NCBI RefSeq assembly: GCF_000152905.1
Contig: NZ_CH672425.1
Coordinates: forward strand, 10,400 to 55,894
Length of the DNA stretch: 45,495 bases
Origin: Nitrobacter sp. Nb-311A
Lineage (GTDB): Bacteria; Pseudomonadota; Alphaproteobacteria; Rhizobiales; Xanthobacteraceae
Direction: 5' to 3'
Part shown: positions 8,239 through 17,469 of the stretch, one piece after another
Layout: every line of letters begins with the position of its first letter
How positions within the stretch are numbered: the stretch's first letter is position 1
Made by a program: the position numbers and the translations under genes
Notes under the pieces: model-generated
Databases searched by the model: none
Told to the model about the DNA's origin: nothing
What the model saw: only the letters and a program-made list of their open reading frames with translations

Positions 8239-8688
8239 ATGCGTCTCGTTTCAACCTATCTCATCGGACTGATTTTCGGCATCGGCATCGCAGTCTCGGG
8301 CATGGCTAACCCGGCTAAGGTGCTCAACTTCTTTGATGTCGCAGGCACCTGGGACCCGAGTTTGATCTTCGTGATGGGCGGCGCAGTTACGGTAGCCTTC
8401 ATAGGCTACCGCATTGTGCTGCGAAGGCCCGCACCGATCATCGACGCCAACTTCCACTTGCCCGACAACCCGCGCATCGATGCGCGTCTGCTCGGCGGCT
8501 CGGCCCTGTTCGGCGTGGGCTGGGGCATCGCCGGGTTCTGCCCGGGCGGCGCACTCCCCGCCCTCGGAACCGGCCGGATCGAGGTCTTCGCCTTCGTGGC
8601 GGCCCTCATCGTCGGGATCTTTTCTGCCAAGGGGGTGATGGCGCTGACCCATGCTCGAGCTGCGCGCCTGTTGCGCCGTGAAACCTGA
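8239..8688 (+). CDS. YeeE/YedE-family sulfur transporter subunit B (PmpB-like, DUF6691)
   Basis: This is the second half-transporter, 149 residues, all helical and hydrophobic. It carries FGIGIAVSGMANPAKVLNFF (about 13-32), a signature of DUF6691/YedE halves, and GVGWGIAGFCPGGALPALG (about 94-112) with the conserved Cys of the second pseudo-repeat. Together with the upstream protein it would make one full YeeE-like channel. An RBS-like stretch lies between the genes and the spacing of 3 bases implies coupling. The PDO-like gene follows after 18 bases, suggesting imported sulfur is handed to persulfide oxidation. Confidence 0.88.
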   Translation: MRLVSTYLIGLIFGIGIAVSGMANPAKVLNFFDVAGTWDPSLIFVMGGAVTVAFIGYRIVLRRPAPIIDANFHLPDNPRIDARLLGGSALFGVGWGIAGFCPGGALPALGTGRIEVFAFVAALIVGIFSAKGVMALTHARAARLLRRET

Positions 8689-8706
8689 ACCGAAAAGCAA
8701 ACCGTC

Positions 8707-9591
8707 ATGAACGACTATCCAATCGACATGTCCGTGAAACCCCAGGTCGAGGCGTTCTTCGATCCGGCGACCAACACCATCAGCTACGTCGTCAAGGACC
8801 CGTCCTCGAATGCCTGTGCCGTGATCGATTCCGTCATGGATATCGACTATGCGGCAGGCCGGATCACCTATGATCATGCCGACGCCATCATCGACTACAT
8901 CCGCAAGAACGACTTGGAGCTGGAGTGGATCATCGAAACCCACGTCCATGCCGATCACCTGTCCGCCGCGCCCTACATCCAGAACGCCCCGGGCGGCAAG
9001 ATCGGTATCGGTGACAAGATCATGGTCGTGCAGGATACCTTCGGGAAGATCTTCAACGAAGGCACCGAGTTTCAGCGCGACGGCAGCCAGTTCGACGCGC
9101 TGTTCGAGGATGGCGATACCTACATGGTCGGCAACATGCAGGCAGTGGCGATCCACACGCCTGGCCACACGCCCGCCTGCATGGTGCATGTCATGGGCGA
9201 TGCGGCCTTTGTGGGTGATACACTCTTCATGCCCGATGGCGGGTCGGCCCGCGCCGATTTCCCTGGTGGCGATGCGGCGACGCTTTACGACAGTATCCAG
9301 AAGGTGCTGGCCCTGCCGGATGAGACGCGCCTGTTCATGTGCCACGACTACGGCCCCAACGGCCGCGACATCCAGTGGGAGACCACGGTGGCCGCCGAAA
9401 AGGAGCACAACGTCCATGTCGGGAAAGGGTCCACGAAAGAGCAGTTCGTGAAGTTGCGCACCGAACGCGACGCAACGCTGGCGATGCCGAAGCTCATCAT
9501 CCCGTCGCTCCAGGTCAACATGCGCGCAGGTGAGGTGCCGACCGACAAGGACGGCCGTCCGATGCTCAAGGTGCCCGTCAACGGGCTCTGA
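8707..9591 (+). CDS. Persulfide dioxygenase-like MBL-fold metallohydrolase (Blh-like)
   Basis: This 294-residue metallo-beta-lactamase-fold protein resembles ETHE1/Blh persulfide dioxygenases, which oxidise glutathione persulfide to sulfite. The metal site motif ETHVHADHLSAA (about 77-88) gives HxHxDH; further ligands fit HTPGHTPACMVHV (His) and FVGDTLFMPDGG (Asp). The late CHDYGPNGRDIQWETTV supplies the last His and matches PDO-type enzymes. In the bigR operon Blh works with the PmpA/PmpB-type transporter, exactly the neighbours here, and the role is sulfide detoxification. No rhodanese domain is fused to it and no BigR repressor gene is visible. The assignment to family is firm; the substrate is inferred. 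Confidence 0.88.
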   Translation: MNDYPIDMSVKPQVEAFFDPATNTISYVVKDPSSNACAVIDSVMDIDYAAGRITYDHADAIIDYIRKNDLELEWIIETHVHADHLSAAPYIQNAPGGKIGIGDKIMVVQDTFGKIFNEGTEFQRDGSQFDALFEDGDTYMVGNMQAVAIHTPGHTPACMVHVMGDAAFVGDTLFMPDGGSARADFPGGDAATLYDSIQKVLALPDETRLFMCHDYGPNGRDIQWETTVAAEKEHNVHVGKGSTKEQFVKLRTERDATLAMPKLIIPSLQVNMRAGEVPTDKDGRPMLKVPVNGL

Positions 9592-9655
9592 CCAGACACT
9601 CCGTAGAAGAAGCGACAACGGTCCACTGGAAGCCTGAAGCAGAAATAACCGTCGC

Positions 9656-11386
9656 ATGAACGTCGCATCGCTCGCCCGCTATGTTCCGATCCTGAAATGG
9701 GGCCGGACCTATGGCCGAAACGCTCTGACGGGCGACGTGCTGGCGGCGGTGATCGTGACGATCATGTTGATCCCGCAATCGCTCGCCTATGCGCTGCTTG
9801 CCGGATTGCCGCCCGAGGCCGGGCTTTATGCCTCGATCGCACCCATTATCCTCTACGCGATCTTCGGCACCAGCCGGGCGCTGGCGGTGGGGCCGGTGGC
9901 CGTGGTGTCGTTGATGACGGCCGCTGCAATCGGAAATATCGCCGACCAAGGCACCATGGGCTACGCCGTTGCAGCCCTGACCCTGGCGGCACTGTCGGGC
10001 GCGATCCTGCTGGTGATGGGGCTTCTGAAACTTGGGTTCCTTGCCAACTTCCTTTCGCATCCCGTCATCGCAGGTTTTATCACTGCATCGGGCATCCTAA
10101 TCGCGACCAGCCAGATCAAGCATATTCTGGGCATCAGCGCGGGCGGCGATACCCTGCCCGAAATGGTAATCTCGCTGGTCGGGAGTCTGTCTGCTACGAA
10201 CTGGATTACGCTGGTGATTGGGGTCGGTGCCACCACGTTCCTGTTCTGGGTGCGCAAGGGGCTTAAGCCGCTGTTGTGCCGAATCGGGCTTGGCCCAAGA
10301 CTGGCCGGTATGGTCACCAAGGCTGGGCCGGTGCTTGCCGTGATGGTAACGACGGCGGCGGTTTGGGGCCTCGGGCTGGATGCACAGGGGATCCGGATCG
10401 TCGGCGTGGTGCCGCAGGGCCTGCCTCCACTGACGCTGCCGTCGTTTTCAACCGATCTGATCCGCCTTCTCCTTCTACCAGCGCTGCTGATCTCGGTCAT
10501 CGGCTTCGTTGAATCCGTGTCGGTCGCGCAGACGCTCGCCGCCAAGAAGCGCCAGCGGATCGACCCCAATCAGGAATTGATCGGTCTCGGCGCCGCGAAC
10601 CTCGGAGCGGCCTTCACAGGCGGCTATCCCGTGACGGGCGGGTTTGCCCGGTCAGTCGTCAACTTCGATGCAGGGGCTGAAACACCGGCCGCGGGGATCT
10701 TTGCAGCTTTGGGCCTGTCCATCGCGGCCATCGCGCTGACCCCGCTGATCTATTTCCTGCCCACCGCCACCCTGGCCGCCACAATCATCGTGGCTGTCCT
10801 GTCGCTGGTGGATTTCTCAATCCTCAAGCGCAGCTGGACCTATTCCAAGGCAGATTTCAGTGCAGTTGCCGCCACCATCCTGCTGACACTGGGGCTGGGT
10901 GTGGAAACCGGCGTTTCGGCGGGGGTGGTCCTGTCCATCGCGCTCCACCTCTACAAATCATCTCGCCCCCATTTGGCCGAGGTAGGTCTTGTTCCGGGCA
11001 CGCAGCACTTCCGGAACATCCACCGTCACAGCGTTCTGACCGACCCGACCCTTCTCACCATCCGCATCGATGAAAGTCTCTACTTCGCCAACGCCCGCTT
11101 TCTGGAAGATTATGTTGCTGATCGCGTCGCCACGGATCGCCCTATCAGGAACGTGGTGCTGATGTGCTCTGCCATCAACGAGATCGACCTGAGCGCGCTG
11201 GAAAGTCTGGAAGCAATCAATCATCGGTTGGAGACAATCGATGTGAAACTGCACCTGTCGGAAGTGAAGGGGCCCGTGATGGACCGGTTGAAGAAATCCG
11301 ATTTTCTTGATTTGCTGACCGGCCAGGTTTTTCTGTCGCAATACGACGCAATGCGGACCCTTGCTCCTGAGCAGGCATTGACGTGA
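9656..11386 (+). CDS. SulP-family sulfate permease with STAS domain
   Basis: The 576-residue protein has the SulP/SLC26 layout. An N-terminal membrane domain of about 12-14 helices begins with the signature region VTIMLIPQSLAYALLAGLPP (about 34-53) and GTSRALAVGPVAVVSLMT (about 71-88). A cytoplasmic STAS domain occupies about 440-560 (SLYFANARFLEDYV, then VVLMCSAINEIDLSALESL, where the Asn-Glu-Ile-Asp-Xaa-Ser core sits). Such permeases move sulfate or other anions. It is the last gene of the sulfur operon, 64 bases after the dioxygenase. Export of the sulfite or sulfate made by that enzyme is a plausible role here, but direction and substrate are inference. Confidence 0.9.
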   Translation: MNVASLARYVPILKWGRTYGRNALTGDVLAAVIVTIMLIPQSLAYALLAGLPPEAGLYASIAPIILYAIFGTSRALAVGPVAVVSLMTAAAIGNIADQGTMGYAVAALTLAALSGAILLVMGLLKLGFLANFLSHPVIAGFITASGILIATSQIKHILGISAGGDTLPEMVISLVGSLSATNWITLVIGVGATTFLFWVRKGLKPLLCRIGLGPRLAGMVTKAGPVLAVMVTTAAVWGLGLDAQGIRIVGVVPQGLPPLTLPSFSTDLIRLLLLPALLISVIGFVESVSVAQTLAAKKRQRIDPNQELIGLGAANLGAAFTGGYPVTGGFARSVVNFDAGAETPAAGIFAALGLSIAAIALTPLIYFLPTATLAATIIVAVLSLVDFSILKRSWTYSKADFSAVAATILLTLGLGVETGVSAGVVLSIALHLYKSSRPHLAEVGLVPGTQHFRNIHRHSVLTDPTLLTIRIDESLYFANARFLEDYVADRVATDRPIRNVVLMCSAINEIDLSALESLEAINHRLETIDVKLHLSEVKGPVMDRLKKSDFLDLLTGQVFLSQYDAMRTLAPEQALT

Positions 11387-11567
11387 AGCGCTGTTGGCGG
11401 CGCCATGCCGGCGTTCCACGCACATGGCTTCGGCGATGATGATCCCCGGCGTGCGACGGGACGGCGACCAGAAGACCGACATTCGGACCACCGGCGAAGC
11501 CTGCTCTGAACTGGCGCGCTCGCCATTAGGCCTGCTGCTCCAGGTCCCAGCGCAGGTTTCTCTTTGC

Positions 11568-11954
11568 TCAAACGGCGGCTACGGCCTTGTCCAGCAAATC
11601 GCGCACCTGACCCGCGACCTCACGCAAGGCGGGGTTATCGATGGCCTGCATCGATGCAACGGGATCAACCGCGCTGACCTCGACCCCACCCTCGACCTCC
11701 CGAAGGATGACGTTGCAGGGCAGCATCGCGCCCACCCGGGGCTCTATGCCGATGGCCTGATGCGCCATCCCCGGATTGCAGGCGCCGAGGATCCGATAGG
11801 CCGGCATCTCGACATCCAGCTTCTTTTTCAAGGTTGCCTTGACGTCGATTTCGGTGAGGACGCCAAAACCATGCTTGCTCAGCGCGCTGCGCGCGCGAAG
11901 CTCAACATCGTCTATTGTGGCGTCTGCAATCATGCGATTGATTGTGTAGTTCAT
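11568..11954 (-). CDS. DUF302 domain protein
   Basis: This 128-residue protein is encoded convergently to the sulfur operon. It has the DUF302 pattern: LRARSALSKHGFGVLTEIDV (about 20-39), then LKKKLDVEMPAYRILGACNP (about 42-61) and ALLPCNV-like GAMLPCNVILREVEGG (about 75-90). DUF302 proteins are small alpha-beta proteins of unknown function, often found beside sulfur or redox genes. The conserved Cys pair positions (GACNP and LPCNV) are both present. No signal peptide is seen, so it is probably cytoplasmic. The start is preceded by only a weak GGA ribosome-binding site. Confidence 0.85.
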   Translation of the reverse strand: MNYTINRMIADATIDDVELRARSALSKHGFGVLTEIDVKATLKKKLDVEMPAYRILGACNPGMAHQAIGIEPRVGAMLPCNVILREVEGGVEVSAVDPVASMQAIDNPALREVAGQVRDLLDKAVAAV

Positions 11955-12343
11955 AGGTCATCCACTTTCTAGATTGGCCTGGGGTCGGTTTGCAAAAACA
12001 CCAGACAGCGTTTGCTCTCTTCAGCTTGACCATGACAGCCCGAAATAGGCCACCACTTCCTGGGTTTACAAGCGGCCGTGGGCAGGGCGCAAAAGGAGCC
12101 GTCCTTCTGACTTTGGAACTTAGTGAACGAACACAAACTGACCTTGACGAACATCATCGTCGACACCATCGAGCGGCGCATTTAGTTCGGTCGACTTATG
12201 CCTCTCATTTAAGCGAGGGCTTTCGCGAGGCGTGCCCGTGGTTCGGATATTCTCTTTTAGAAGGTCGTTTCCGACCATGCCGACCATCATCTCGCGGACG
12301 CGAACCAGAAAGCGTTCAGCTTGGCCCTTTGGAAAGGGCAAGC
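11955..12343. other. Intergenic, no gene recognised
   Basis: There is no frame with family similarity. A short open stretch near 12122 (VNEHKLTLTNIIVD) ends after 20 codons and may be a remnant or chance. Longer frames on both strands here have unlikely composition. Confidence 0.5.
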
Positions 12344-12670
12344 TCACTGTTCTTGCCGTGCGCACCTGATGCACAACGCCGCTTCCGGACGAGCGTCTAG
12401 ACGCTTGGCTGAAATCTGCTCTCCGCAGCGGACACACTCACCATATGTTCCGTTCTTGATTCGCGTCAATGCGCGCTGCACGGAAGCGATCTCTCGGACG
12501 AGGAGTGCTGCTTGTCCTTCGAGCGAAGCGTCATCCTCCAATTCAACCGCTTGTTCGGACGAGTCAGGATTGAGCGGTGTGGTCAAGTCCTGCGCAATCC
12601 TTTCCTGCCGTTCTTTAAGCTCCACAAGTTGCGCCTCAAGATGGGCTTTCGCTGCCGCAGTGTCGGCCAT
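12344..12670 (-). CDS. DksA/TraR-type C4 zinc-finger protein
   Basis: The 108-residue product starts at an ATG preceded by a strong AAGGAGG site. Residues 1-75 form a coiled-coil hairpin (LEAQLVELKERQERIAQDL, later VREIASVQRALTRIKNGTYG). The C-terminus has a four-cysteine finger: CVRCGEQISAKRLDARPEA followed by CIRCARQEQ. DksA/TraR proteins bind the RNA polymerase secondary channel and tune transcription, often with ppGpp. Short forms like this are frequent on mobile DNA. The acidic tip residues between the two coils (LEDDASLEGQ) resemble the DxxDxA tip only loosely, so the exact activity is uncertain. It stands alone. Confidence 0.9.
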   Translation of the reverse strand: MADTAAAKAHLEAQLVELKERQERIAQDLTTPLNPDSSEQAVELEDDASLEGQAALLVREIASVQRALTRIKNGTYGECVRCGEQISAKRLDARPEAALCIRCARQEQ

Positions 12671-13546
12671 GCCAAACCTCCTTTGTTTGCCTCAATATTA
12701 ACAGCCAAGATCGCTTTGCAAAGCTGCTCATCTCGGATGAAGCCAAGCCGCGACGCGGTCGTGGGTGATCAAGAAATTAGGCCTTACGCCAACAGACGAC
12801 CTCGAAGAATTGACTGCCAGACTTTTGTTTCGGTGTGGGGTCTCAGCCCTTATCTTCATGCGGTCCATCATCATGCCGCTCAATGAGATCCATGGTCTGA
12901 GCGCGGCCATGATGCCGATTGAGGTCATCTTTCGATTAGATCCACATTCTGGGCATCGGGCATAACTATATCGAGGTGTTCTGGCAGCACTTTCCCTTCT
13001 CGCGGCTGCGATGAACCAGAAATTCCTCTCTTAAGCTTCGCTTTGGTCTGCTGGCGCCGGACGTGTCTTATGACGACACTATTTGCCGCTGTCCGTTTTG
13101 ATCCAGCGCAATACGCACCGTCGATAACCTCCATAGCTTTGGAACTGTTGGTCGCGCGCCAGACAACAATATGGTCATGATGCAACGGCGGAAGATTCCG
13201 GAACGCCGTCGAATCGCGAATATAAAAGTTCGGCGAGCCGGTTAACCGATTTCTCTATTGACAAGTGGGAAGAGGATAATGCGGTGGCGGGTAGCACCTC
13301 TGGCAATTCGCTGGCGTCGTTCGCAGCGCGACGCAGAGTCAAATGCACGATTATCCGCCCATCGTGAAGAGCTTCGAAGAGGTTCAGAACACATCACTTG
13401 TTCCACCGAAGATCGCGCCCGCAGAGCGCGGCGCTTGTACAGTTACAGGGTGCGATCGTAGTAGCATTGATCTTTGCCGCTGCGCCCGCTGAGTGATTTA
13501 GAGCCGGATATCCGCGATACAGATCAGTGATAAATAGAGCGCGATC
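12671..13546. other. Intergenic/decayed region, no gene recognised
   Basis: Several frames of 60-90 codons occur on both strands (for example 12765-12965 plus and 12925-13185 minus), but none shows a family motif, good start context or consistent composition. The stretch just before the exporter (ending near 13492 with GAIVVALIFAAAPAE) looks like the tail of a decayed gene. I see no promoter I would stand behind. Confidence 0.45.
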
Positions 13547-14785
13547 ATGAACGACCCTGCACACGCCGCTGCTAGGCCGCTATCCGAGCAGAAACGAAAA
13601 AGCGCGACTTTCCTCACCATCTTTCGCATGCCGTTAACGAAATATGCGCTAACAGCGATCGGTGTCCTCGCTGTCGTAGCAGTGGCTATCTTTATCTATT
13701 CCAACCACACGATCAATGTTCAGGTGGCGACAATCGAGCGGGACGTTCCGATCCGAGTGTTCGGTTTGGGTACGACCGAGGCTCGCGTTCTCTCAAAGAT
13801 CGGCTTTGAAGTCGGCGCCACACTGACCGAACTGCACGCCGACCATGGCGATCGTGTCAGCAAGGGCCAGGTACTTGCCCGGCTTAGCACCAGCGAACAG
13901 GACGCCAAGGTTGCCAAGGCACGTGCCGCACTGCTGATTGCCGAGGTCAATATTACCAAGAGCGCAGCAAATGTGGAGAAGGCGCGTGCGGTGTTCACTC
14001 AGAAGCAGGAGACTAATCGGCGCAAGCAGACCCTGGCAGGCCGCGACGTGGTGTCACAGCAAGCAGCGGAGGAAGCGGTCCGCGACGAGGCCGTGGCCAA
14101 GGCGGACGTCACGGTGGCCGAGAGCGAGGTGGAGAGCGCCAAGGCGCAGCTGACTGATGCCCACGCCCAGCTTCAGTATGAAGAAACCATGCTGCGGCAC
14201 CGGACATTAGTTGCGCCGTTCGACGCGGTGGTCATTGAGCGCCACAAGGAATTGGGATCGGTGATCAAGGCTAGCGATCCGATCTTCACTCTCGTTGCGG
14301 TCGGTAGCTATTGGGGCCTCGCCTATGTCGATGAGGCGCGAGCCGGTTTCATTGAGGAAGGGCAACCCGTCGAGGTGCGTCTGCGCTCCCGGCCGCTCGA
14401 ATCCTTCAACGGCCGCGTGGTTCGGGTCGGGCTGGAAAGCGATCGCGTCACCGAGGAGCGGCGCGTCTATGTGAAAGGCGAGAATCCGCCGGCCCGTGTC
14501 TACCTCGGCGAACAGGTGGAGCTTTGGATCACGGTTGCCAAGCTCGACAAGGCGCTGCTCGTGCCTTCGGCCGCGGTGCATGGCTACAACGGCCGGCAAG
14601 GCACGGTATGGACAGAGGAGCACGGACGTTTGGAGCGTCGCCTGGTTCAATTCCGTCATCGCACCGAAGATTCCCGCCTCGAGATCGTCGGTGGATTGCC
14701 CGCAGAAGCACGCGTCGTGACCCGGTTAGAGAATGGGCTACGCGAGGGTCGCGCAGCGCGCGCAGCCGAGGCGATGCCCAAATGA
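13547..14785 (+). CDS. Periplasmic adaptor (HlyD/DevB family) of an ABC exporter
   Basis: Adaptor proteins link an inner-membrane exporter to the outer membrane. The 412-residue protein has a cytoplasmic N-terminus and one membrane helix (about 32-50, ALTAIGVLAVVAVAIFIY). A biotinyl-lipoyl-like half motif follows (GATLTELHADHGDRVSKGQV, about 88-107), then a long coiled-coil hairpin (about 115-215, rich in Ala, Glu, Lys), the second lipoyl half (TLVAPFDAVVIERHKELGSV) and a beta-barrel domain. The permease ATG overlaps its stop, and the ATPase follows, so this is a DevB-DevC-DevA-like tripartite operon. No outer membrane factor is encoded nearby. The substrate is unknown. Confidence 0.87.
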   Translation: MNDPAHAAARPLSEQKRKSATFLTIFRMPLTKYALTAIGVLAVVAVAIFIYSNHTINVQVATIERDVPIRVFGLGTTEARVLSKIGFEVGATLTELHADHGDRVSKGQVLARLSTSEQDAKVAKARAALLIAEVNITKSAANVEKARAVFTQKQETNRRKQTLAGRDVVSQQAAEEAVRDEAVAKADVTVAESEVESAKAQLTDAHAQLQYEETMLRHRTLVAPFDAVVIERHKELGSVIKASDPIFTLVAVGSYWGLAYVDEARAGFIEEGQPVEVRLRSRPLESFNGRVVRVGLESDRVTEERRVYVKGENPPARVYLGEQVELWITVAKLDKALLVPSAAVHGYNGRQGTVWTEEHGRLERRLVQFRHRTEDSRLEIVGGLPAEARVVTRLENGLREGRAARAAEAMPK

Positions 14786-15915
14786 ACCTCGCCTATCGTG
14801 ACATCCGACACAAGCTCGGCCGCTTTCTGCTGACGTGCGTGGGGCTTGGTCTTTTGCTCGGCGTCGTGCTGGCCATGATCGGCATCTACCGTGGCCTCGT
14901 CGTTGATGCCCTGACGATCGCCCGGGCTCCGGCCGTCGATCTGTGGGTCGTGGAGGCCAATACACGCGGTCCTTTCGCCGAAGCTTCACGGATTTCGGGT
15001 GATCTCCGCGAGGCAGTGGCGCGTATCGCTGGGGTGACCGCCGCCGGGAGCATCACCTATCAGACTGTCGAAGCCGAGCATCAAGGCGGCAAACTCAGAC
15101 TTTATGTCATAGGCTATGAATTGACACGTCCGGGCGGGCCGCCAGAGATCGCCGAAGGCCGCGATATCGCGCGCAGCCATTATGAGATGGCCGCCGACCG
15201 TTCATCGGGGCTGACCTTGGGCGAGCGAATTCGGATCGGCCGCAGAACGTTTACCGTCGTAGGGTTAACCCGGAATCAGGTTAATTCCGGCGGCGACCCC
15301 GCTGTCTACATCACGTTGGCCGACGCACAAAAACTACAGTTCGAACTCGCTCCGCCGGCGGCGCGGGTGCAGCTCGCCCGCGGCACAAGCAGTAGCAGCC
15401 TGAACACCGTCAATGCTGTAGTCGCCCGTCTACACCCGAATGCCTCCCCCGATGCTACCGCGGCAACGATACGACGATGGAAGCATCTGGCGGCGATCAC
15501 GCAGGATGATCAGGAGCTCATCCTGTCGCGCTCGCTAGTCGACCGCGCGCGGCGGCAGATCGGGCTGTTCACCTCGCTGCTGCTGGTTGTCTCGGCCGTC
15601 ATCATCGCGCTCATCATCTACACGATGACAATGGAAAAATTGAAACAGATCGCCACGCTGAAGCTGATCGGGGCGCCGGATCGCACCATCATCGGCATGA
15701 TCGTGCAGCAGGCGATGGCTCTCGGGCTGATCGGTTTCGCCATCGGCGCCACGCTTATCATCGGAATCAAGGATTACTTCCCCCGGCGCGTGGTGCTGGA
15801 GCCCGACAACGTGGCCGTGCTCGGCGTGATTGTATTTGTGGTGTGCCTGCTGTCCAGCGGCCTCGGCGTCCGTGCGGCGCTGCGGGTCGATCCGGCAACA
15901 GCGCTCGGAGGCTGA
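14782..15915 (+). CDS. ABC exporter permease (MacB/FtsX type, DevC-like)
   Basis: The start at 14782 overlaps the adaptor stop (ATGA) and gives 377 residues. One membrane helix lies near the N-terminus (FLLTCVGLGLLLGVVLAMIG, about 14-33), followed by a large periplasmic domain to about 255 and three C-terminal helices (about 260-285, 310-335, 350-368). This is the FtsX/MacB topology. MNLAYRDIRHKLGRF is a typical opening, and the LKQIATLKLIGAPDRTI loop after the second helix is the FtsX-domain coupling region. Such permeases drive substrates through the adaptor rather than across the inner membrane. The ATPase gene starts one base after the stop. Confidence 0.88.
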   Translation: MNLAYRDIRHKLGRFLLTCVGLGLLLGVVLAMIGIYRGLVVDALTIARAPAVDLWVVEANTRGPFAEASRISGDLREAVARIAGVTAAGSITYQTVEAEHQGGKLRLYVIGYELTRPGGPPEIAEGRDIARSHYEMAADRSSGLTLGERIRIGRRTFTVVGLTRNQVNSGGDPAVYITLADAQKLQFELAPPAARVQLARGTSSSSLNTVNAVVARLHPNASPDATAATIRRWKHLAAITQDDQELILSRSLVDRARRQIGLFTSLLLVVSAVIIALIIYTMTMEKLKQIATLKLIGAPDRTIIGMIVQQAMALGLIGFAIGATLIIGIKDYFPRRVVLEPDNVAVLGVIVFVVCLLSSGLGVRAALRVDPATALGG

Positions 15916-15916
15916 C

Positions 15917-16621
15917 ATGGCAGAACAAGAATCAGACACGCCCCTGGTGCGGCTTGATGGCATCTCCAAGCATTTTGGCGAAGGCGAGACGCGCGTGGAT
16001 GCACTGCGTGACGTCTCGCTCGAAGTATTTCCCCGCCAGGTGGTTGCACTGCTTGGACCTTCTGGCTCCGGCAAGACCACGCTCCTCAATATCATTGGCT
16101 GCATTCTTGATCCGTCGGCCGGCGCAATGGAGCTCGACGGCGAGCTGGTTCTGCATGAGGGGCAGTGGCAGCGCAGTGACCTGCGGCGTTTGAGGCTCGA
16201 AAAGATCGGATTTATCTTCCAGTTCCACAATCTACTGCCATTCCTTGATGCCACCGACAACGTCGCCGTTGTCCTGCAACTCGCAGGCGCCGACAGTGGG
16301 ACGGCACGCAGGCGGGCGGGCGACCTGCTCGACGACCTGGAGATCGGCCACCGCAAATATGCTATGCCGGCTAAGCTCTCGGGTGGCGAGGCGCAGCGCG
16401 TGGCCATCGCTCGCGCGCTAGCCAACAGCCCGCGCATCATTTTAGCCGACGAGCCGACCGCCGCGCTCGATTCCAAGCGGGCCGGCATCGTCATGGACCT
16501 GTTGCGCAACCTTGCTGTTGAGCGCGACGCTGCCATCATCGCCGTCACACATGATGAGAAGATTTTCGACCGCTTCGATCGCATCTTCCATCTCCGCGAC
16601 GGCCGCCTGGCCGATGCCTGA
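15917..16621 (+). CDS. ABC exporter ATP-binding protein (DevA/MacB-N type)
   Basis: The 234-residue protein has all ABC ATPase motifs: Walker A LLGPSGSGKTTLL (about 45-57), a Q-loop in FIFQFHNLLPFLDA (about 97-110), signature LSGGEAQRVAIARAL (about 153-167), Walker B IILADEPTAALDSKRAG (about 174-190) and the switch His in AVTHDEKIFDRFDR (about 211-224). It would energise the adaptor-permease pair encoded just upstream. The ATG at 15917 is one base after the permease stop. An IS3 remnant begins within about 20 bases of its end, so the operon may once have been longer. Confidence 0.92.
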   Translation: MAEQESDTPLVRLDGISKHFGEGETRVDALRDVSLEVFPRQVVALLGPSGSGKTTLLNIIGCILDPSAGAMELDGELVLHEGQWQRSDLRRLRLEKIGFIFQFHNLLPFLDATDNVAVVLQLAGADSGTARRRAGDLLDDLEIGHRKYAMPAKLSGGEAQRVAIARALANSPRIILADEPTAALDSKRAGIVMDLLRNLAVERDAAIIAVTHDEKIFDRFDRIFHLRDGRLADA

Positions 16622-16639
16622 TCTTGAATGCGGCGCATG

Positions 16640-16895
16640 ATCCAAGTGATGAACTCGCGGTCAGGCGAAGGAAAGCCCGCCACCGAGGAAGCGGGCTGAG
16701 CAGAACGGCCGTCCTGCGAGGATCGTCTCCGTCGGCCGGTGTGATGTTTTCGATGCTTTCATGATAGCGGACATGATTGTAGTGCTCGACGAAGGCGCCG
16801 ATCTGCCGTGCGAGATCTTCAGGCATGTATAGTTGTCGAGCAATATACGGTTCTTCAGAGCCTGGGCCAGCGCTCGATCTTTCCCTGGTGCCAGT
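16640..16895 (-). pseudogene. IS3-family transposase OrfB, C-terminal remnant
   Basis: Read on the minus strand in shifting frames, this gives GKIER, then LKNRILLDNYT, then FVEHYNHVRYHESI and ENITPAD. These are the last conserved blocks of an IS3 integrase core, including the catalytic Glu in GKIERW. At least two frameshifts break it. It is closely related to the intact OrfB at 35507-36487, where the same blocks read KIERWHQTLKNRILL and FVEHYNHRRYHES. Confidence 0.78.
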
Positions 16896-16992
16896 ATTGC
16901 AGCGTTGAGGGCATCGCCGAGCATCAGCGACGCAAGGATGGCTGTCACTCACCGGCAACAACTGCTATCCATGTGCACCAGGAGAATCATCT

Positions 16993-17469
16993 ATGACTGC
17001 ACGTGTGATGTCCATCACTGCCATTGCCCTTTGGCTTGTTACCATTGCCGTCGCCGCATTCTTCTTCGTTCGCGGTCAGACGGAACTGGCGCCGGACGGG
17101 CGCACGACTGTTTTGCTCAAATCAGATGAGCGCAATCTCGTGCTCACCGAAATGCGCGGCATGCTTGAGACCGTGCAGATCGTTGTCGACGGTTTGAAGG
17201 AAGGCGACATGAAGCAGGTTGCGCAGGCGGCGCGCGCTAGCGGTATGACAGCGGCCGCCGACGTCAATCCGGCACTGATGGCCAAGTTGCCGCTAGAGTT
17301 CAAGCAGCTCGGACTCAGCGTCCACAAGCGCTTCGATGAGATTGCTACCGCAGCCGATTCAGGTGCGAGCCGCGAGCAGTTGCTCGCGACACTCAGTACG
17401 CAGCTATCGGCCTGCGTTGCCTGCCATGCGAGCTATCGCTTCGACGCGATGACGCCGGCGGCGAAGTGA
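16993..17469 (+). CDS. Cytochrome c'-like heme protein
   Basis: The start at 16993 follows an AGGAGAA site. The 158-residue protein has an N-terminal hydrophobic segment (about 7-28, ITAIALWLVTIAVAAFFFV) that serves as a signal or anchor, so the rest faces the periplasm. The body is a helical bundle. Near the C-terminus CVACHASYRF supplies the CxxCH heme site in the CxxCHxxYR context that is diagnostic for cytochrome c'/c-556. These proteins bind NO or act in electron transfer. A methionine-type sixth ligand cannot be assigned by eye. It may pair with the small membrane protein 480 bases downstream, though nothing proves co-transcription. Confidence 0.84.
   Translation: MTARVMSITAIALWLVTIAVAAFFFVRGQTELAPDGRTTVLLKSDERNLVLTEMRGMLETVQIVVDGLKEGDMKQVAQAARASGMTAAADVNPALMAKLPLEFKQLGLSVHKRFDEIATAADSGASREQLLATLSTQLSACVACHASYRFDAMTPAAK

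Noticed and set aside
8251-9657. Minus-strand open frame of 468 codons opposite the sulfur genes
   Set aside because: The plus strand carries well-recognised YeeE and metallo-beta-lactamase genes with tight operon spacing; the minus-strand translation has shadow composition rich in Arg, His and Asp.
12925-13185. 86-codon minus-strand frame as a small gene
   Set aside because: No motif, no convincing ribosome-binding site, and unusual composition in a decayed region.
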